Shown here: positions 60,801-64,000 of the stretch, piece by piece
Layout of the letters: each line of letters begins with the position of its first letter
Position numbering within the stretch: position 1 is the stretch's first letter
Source of the DNA: Enterobacteriaceae bacterium RIT693
GTDB taxonomy: Bacteria > Pseudomonadota > Gammaproteobacteria > Enterobacterales > Enterobacteriaceae
DNA length: 64,000 bases
Direction of reading: 5' to 3'
NCBI GenBank assembly: GCA_009668225.1
Contig: WJYK01000001.1
Span: 1-64,000, forward strand
Made by a program: the position numbers and the translations under genes
Notes under the pieces: generated by a model
Seen by the model: only the letters and a program-made list of their open reading frames with translations
Told to the model about the DNA's origin: nothing
Database searches by the model: none

Positions 60801-62855
60801 TCAGGGCCGGTTCACCGCCGGCACGCCAAGCCGCTTGAGTGTGTCAACAAACACGGAAGGATCCTGTTTGTTAAACATCAGCCAGACACGGTGGCGTGCG
60901 CGGGTCAGCGCCACATACAGTAAACGCCGCTCCTCTGCATCCGGGAAATCCTCCGGCTGCGGCAGGAGTGCCTGCTCCATTATCGACTCGCGGGCAGGCG
61001 CAGGGAATCCGTCCTTCCTCTCCTGTAAGCCAAGAATAATCACGTAATCCGCCTGCTGCCCCTTACTCGCGTGGATAGTCATAAAATCGAGGTTGAGCTT
61101 TGGCCAACGCGTTGCGGCTTTTTCGAGGCTAGCCGGTCGTAAATGGTGATAACGAGCCAGAACCAGAATACGCTGCTCGGGCAGAGCGTAACCGCTAAGT
61201 TTATCAAGCAGGTCATCCAGCCGGTCGTCGGCAAGCAGGGCAACGGCTTTTTTATCGCCTTTAGTGAGACTGTTCAGCGGCTTGTGTAACTGATGCGGAT
61301 TCTGCTGAACAAACCCATTGGCAATTTCACCGATACGATCGTTAAAACGGTAGGTGGTATCCAGCGCACAGCTGTCGCCTTCACCGAAATGATGGCTAAA
61401 TGCGGTCGTCAACGCCATTTCTGCACCGCTAAAGCGGTAGATAGCCTGCCAGTCATCACCCACGGCATACAGGGAAGTATGAGAGTTCTGACGCCGTAAA
61501 GCAGCCAGCAATGCAGCGCGCTGCGGAGAGATATCCTGAAACTCATCCACCAAAATATGCTTCCACGGGCTGATAAATCGCCCTTTTTCAAGAACGTTAA
61601 TTGCCTGGTGGATTAGCCCTGAAAAATCAACCGCCTCTTCGGCTTTAAGGGCCGTTTTCCAGCTTTTCAGCAGCGGAGCCATCAGCTTGATGCGTCTGGT
61701 GAATAGCTCCCGTATGTCTTCAGGGGCACTGGCTATCATTTCCGCCTGCGACCCGCCATGCATTCGCATCAGGCCAAGCCAACGGTCCAGACGGCCGGCA
61801 AGCCGCTTCGCCAGGCGCTTATCCTGCCAGTACTCGCCGTCGGGGACCTCCCATTCCAGCTCTTCACTCAGCCACTGCCGCCAGCCCTTCGCCATCGCTT
61901 TTTTCTCCCGACATTGCTGCTGCCAGCTGTCGATAAGCAATTGATGGCGGCCAGCAGTATCGCTTTCCAGCGCGCTCACCCGAGGCACTTTTTTACTGCC
62001 CTGCTGGATGATATGCAGCGCCAGTGAATGGAAAGTTCTGGCAGAAATCGCCTCGGTGTTCAGGCGGCTGGAAATTCGCTCATCCATTTCCTGCGCCGCC
62101 TGGCGGCCAAACGCCAACAGCAGGATTTGTTCTTCTGTCGCTTCCCCGCGCTGCAATAACCAGCCCGCCCGAGCCACCAGTACCGAGGTTTTACCGCTCC
62201 CCGCCCCGGCCAGCACCAGCAACGAATCCTCGCCATTGACCACCGCGCGCGCCTGAGACGGATTCAGCGGAGAGCTTTCAACCTGTTCGAAGAAGGCGGA
62301 ATACTTTTCCAGCATGCGTTCGGTATAAGCGGTATTTCGCTGATGGCGTCTCTCTTCACCCTGTTCAAGCCAGGCTTTGCATACCGCCCACGCTTCGCGG
62401 CAATTCTCAAATTCACTCAGCCGGCTTTGCGGCAGTGGGAGTGCGGCAATGGCGGCTCGCAGATTATCTTGCAGTCCTTGCATATCGCTACGCTTAAACC
62501 ACACCTCTTTGCGGGTGCGCTGCGCTATCTCTTCACGTTGCGCGGCAAGCACTTCAGCGGCCACCTCACTCATCTCCGCACTCCAGCTCATCCAGAGCGA
62601 ATTAAGATGGTGAAAAAACCGCTGCGTTTCCGCCCATTCGGTTCCGTGCAGGCGAACAACTTTGTCGTCAGGGAGAACAAACTCCAGCTCTCCCCACACC
62701 AGTCCACGCTTGCAGTTGATCGCTATTAACTGGTTGAATGGGATAAGATATTCATGGCGTTCGCCTTTTACCTCAACGCCGGCAGTCAGCAGCTTAACCC
62801 GATTATAGGGGTGCTGCGCTAAATGCTTGCCGAGAGAAGTTGCTTTGAGTTCCAT
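60801..62855 (-). CDS. helD: DNA helicase IV (HelD)
   Basis: A 684-residue superfamily I 3'-5' helicase. The start MELKATSLGKHLAQHPYNRV equals that of E. coli; twelve upstream codons to 62891 are probably not translated. Walker A is LAGAGSGKTSVL, motif II is ILVDEFQDIS, motif III VGDDWQAIYRFSGAEM, and the C-terminal motifs include TIHASKGQQADYVIILG and VALTRARHRVW. It unwinds DNA in recombination and repair. Divergent from yccF. Confidence 0.97.
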   Translation of the reverse strand: MELKATSLGKHLAQHPYNRVKLLTAGVEVKGERHEYLIPFNQLIAINCKRGLVWGELEFVLPDDKVVRLHGTEWAETQRFFHHLNSLWMSWSAEMSEVAAEVLAAQREEIAQRTRKEVWFKRSDMQGLQDNLRAAIAALPLPQSRLSEFENCREAWAVCKAWLEQGEERRHQRNTAYTERMLEKYSAFFEQVESSPLNPSQARAVVNGEDSLLVLAGAGSGKTSVLVARAGWLLQRGEATEEQILLLAFGRQAAQEMDERISSRLNTEAISARTFHSLALHIIQQGSKKVPRVSALESDTAGRHQLLIDSWQQQCREKKAMAKGWRQWLSEELEWEVPDGEYWQDKRLAKRLAGRLDRWLGLMRMHGGSQAEMIASAPEDIRELFTRRIKLMAPLLKSWKTALKAEEAVDFSGLIHQAINVLEKGRFISPWKHILVDEFQDISPQRAALLAALRRQNSHTSLYAVGDDWQAIYRFSGAEMALTTAFSHHFGEGDSCALDTTYRFNDRIGEIANGFVQQNPHQLHKPLNSLTKGDKKAVALLADDRLDDLLDKLSGYALPEQRILVLARYHHLRPASLEKAATRWPKLNLDFMTIHASKGQQADYVIILGLQERKDGFPAPARESIMEQALLPQPEDFPDAEERRLLYVALTRARHRVWLMFNKQDPSVFVDTLKRLGVPAVNRP

Positions 62856-62985
62856 TACGTTATCCGATCCAATGAGGTGGTTGTGGCTCAAGTTTAACTG
62901 CCGATGGAATGACGCTCCAGAGTAAAAACGCGTTACAATTGCTGTGGTTATTAAATCTATTATTTTCTGTCAGGAAAGCGTGACT

Positions 62986-63432
62986 ATGCGTACCGTACTT
63001 AATGTTTTGAACTTCGTTTTGGGGGGATTTTTAACCACCCTTTCATGGCTATTTGCCACGCTGGTCAGCATTGTGCTGATTTTTACACTACCCCTCACTC
63101 GTTCCTGCTGGGAGATAACCAAACTCTCCTTCATCCCTTACGGTAATGAAGCTGTTCACGTTGATGAGCTTAACCCACAGGGTAAAAATGCACTGATGAA
63201 TACCGGCGGTACGCTGCTGAATATTCTTTGGCTGATCTTCTTTGGCTGGTGGCTGTGTATTATGCATATTCTGGCCGGGATCGCGCAGTGCATTACCGTA
63301 ATCGGGATCCCGGTTGGCATTGCTAACTTCAAGATTGCGGCCATCGCATTATGGCCAGTTGGTCGCCGAGTCGTATCGGTCGAAATGGCACGTGCTGCGC
63401 GTGAAGCCAATGCTCGTCGCCGTTTCCAGTAA
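62986..63432 (+). CDS. yccF: Inner-membrane protein YccF
   Basis: A 148-residue membrane protein with YccF-domain repeats (MRTVLNVLNFVLGGFLTTLSW; LLNILWLIFFGWWLCIMHI; GIPVGIANFKIAAIALWPVG). The frame opens at 62944, but the ATG at 62986 gives the family N-terminus. Function is not established. yccS follows after nine bases. Confidence 0.95.
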   Translation: MRTVLNVLNFVLGGFLTTLSWLFATLVSIVLIFTLPLTRSCWEITKLSFIPYGNEAVHVDELNPQGKNALMNTGGTLLNILWLIFFGWWLCIMHILAGIAQCITVIGIPVGIANFKIAAIALWPVGRRVVSVEMARAAREANARRRFQ

Positions 63433-63441
63433 GGAGCATTT

Positions 63442-64000
63442 GTGCTGACCCTAAGCCCACTTGTCCGTCGTTACACCTGGAACAGCGCATGGCTTTATAA
63501 TTTGCGCATATTTATTGCCCTGACGGGTACGGCGGCGCTGCCGTGGTGGCTGGGTGAAGTAAAGCTGACCATTCCGCTAACGCTTGGGGTTGTTGCCGCA
63601 GCCCTTGCCGATTTAGATGACCGCGTAAGCGGGAGGCTGCGTAACTTGCTGATAACGCTGGTCAGCTTTTTTATCGCTTCGGCTTCTGTCGAACTGCTGT
63701 TCCCGTGGCCGTGGTTGTTTGCTTTAGGTTTAACAATTTCGACAAGTGGTTTTATTCTTCTCGGAGGGCTGGGCCAGCGCTATGCCACTATCGCTTTTGG
63801 TGCGCTGCTTATTGCCATCTATACCATGCTCGGTATTTCTCTCTATGAACACTGGTATCAGCAACCGCTGTTCCTTTTAGCAGGCGCAGTCTGGTACAAC
63901 CTGCTAACGCTTGCCGGGCATTTGATTTTCCCCATTCGCCCACTGCAGGACAATTTGGCCCGCTGTTACGAAAGTCTTGCGAGTTTCCTGGAGATTAAAG
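63442..64000 (+). CDS. yccS: YccS family inner-membrane protein (5' part, runs off the window)
   Basis: The first 186 codons of a YccS/YhfK-type protein, starting with GTG at 63442 (AGGAG upstream). The translation begins MLTLSPLVRRYTWNSAWLYNLRIF and continues through several membrane helices (LPWWLGEVKLTIPLTLGVVAA; LLFPWPWLFALGLTISTSGF; RYATIAFGALLIAIYTMLG), matching the N-terminal membrane domain of E. coli YccS (about 720 residues, FUSC/aromatic-acid exporter superfamily). No stop before the window end. Confidence 0.95.
   Translation, partial: MLTLSPLVRRYTWNSAWLYNLRIFIALTGTAALPWWLGEVKLTIPLTLGVVAAALADLDDRVSGRLRNLLITLVSFFIASASVELLFPWPWLFALGLTISTSGFILLGGLGQRYATIAFGALLIAIYTMLGISLYEHWYQQPLFLLAGAVWYNLLTLAGHLIFPIRPLQDNLARCYESLASFLEIK

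Overview
The window is chromosomal DNA of an Enterobacteriaceae bacterium. Two ends keep the E. coli K-12 gene order: putP-putA-rutR...ymdF-wrbA-yccJ-agp on the left, and serT-yccA-tusE-acyP-rlmI-hspQ-yccU-yccT-mgsA-helD-yccF-yccS on the right. The roughly 40 kb between agp and serT differs from E. coli, where hya/app/etk/tor genes lie. Genus cannot be fixed by eye; a Cedecea-like or related environmental enterobacterium would fit.

Left part (1-12.4 kb): proline use (putP and putA, divergent around a control region with PutA-type GTTGCA sites), a small periplasmic LprI-like protein, the RutR regulator without the rutABCDEFG operon that E. coli has beside it, an EamA exporter, an orphan Hcp cassette (hcp, an STM2901-like gene, a DUF1493 gene), then ymdF, wrbA, yccJ and agp.

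Middle part (12.5-45.1 kb) is a run of metabolic and regulatory modules. (a) A subclass B3 metallo-beta-lactamase with an Arg/Gln/Lys-substituted metal site, divergent from a LysR gene. (b) An HxlR regulator followed by an SDR enzyme. (c) A five-gene operon, folE2 - gamma-carbonic-anhydrase-like - ABC ATPase - binding protein - FecCD permease, behind a near-perfect Zur-type palindrome; this is best read as a zinc-starvation operon. (d) Two convergent sugar operons (MtnB-like/FGGY kinase/2-hydroxyacid dehydrogenase against SBP/ATPase/two permeases/PfkB kinase) that share an identical 13-bp promoter motif and one perfect bidirectional terminator. (e) A BisC-like molybdoenzyme, a LysR regulator and an AHL-lactonase-like hydrolase. 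(f) A decayed TSUP permease and an AraC gene whose 3' end runs into a two-component system that is divergent from a MipA/OmpV porin-like gene. (g) A PTS transporter - cytoplasmic sulfatase - GntR regulator - DUF202 pair - anaerobic sulfatase maturase operon, a self-contained uptake and desulfation module.

The stretch before serT (45.1-52.6 kb) is AT-richer and has the look of a degraded island beside a tRNA gene. It holds IS256, IS110, tail-fibre-assembly and DUF4942 remnants, two AA10 lytic polysaccharide monooxygenases with small companions, a candidate small RNA and a GGCAA repeat. Right of serT the core order resumes after an orphan OppA-type gene. It is interrupted only by an internally deleted IS4-group element that has split the hspQ/yccU terminator hairpin.
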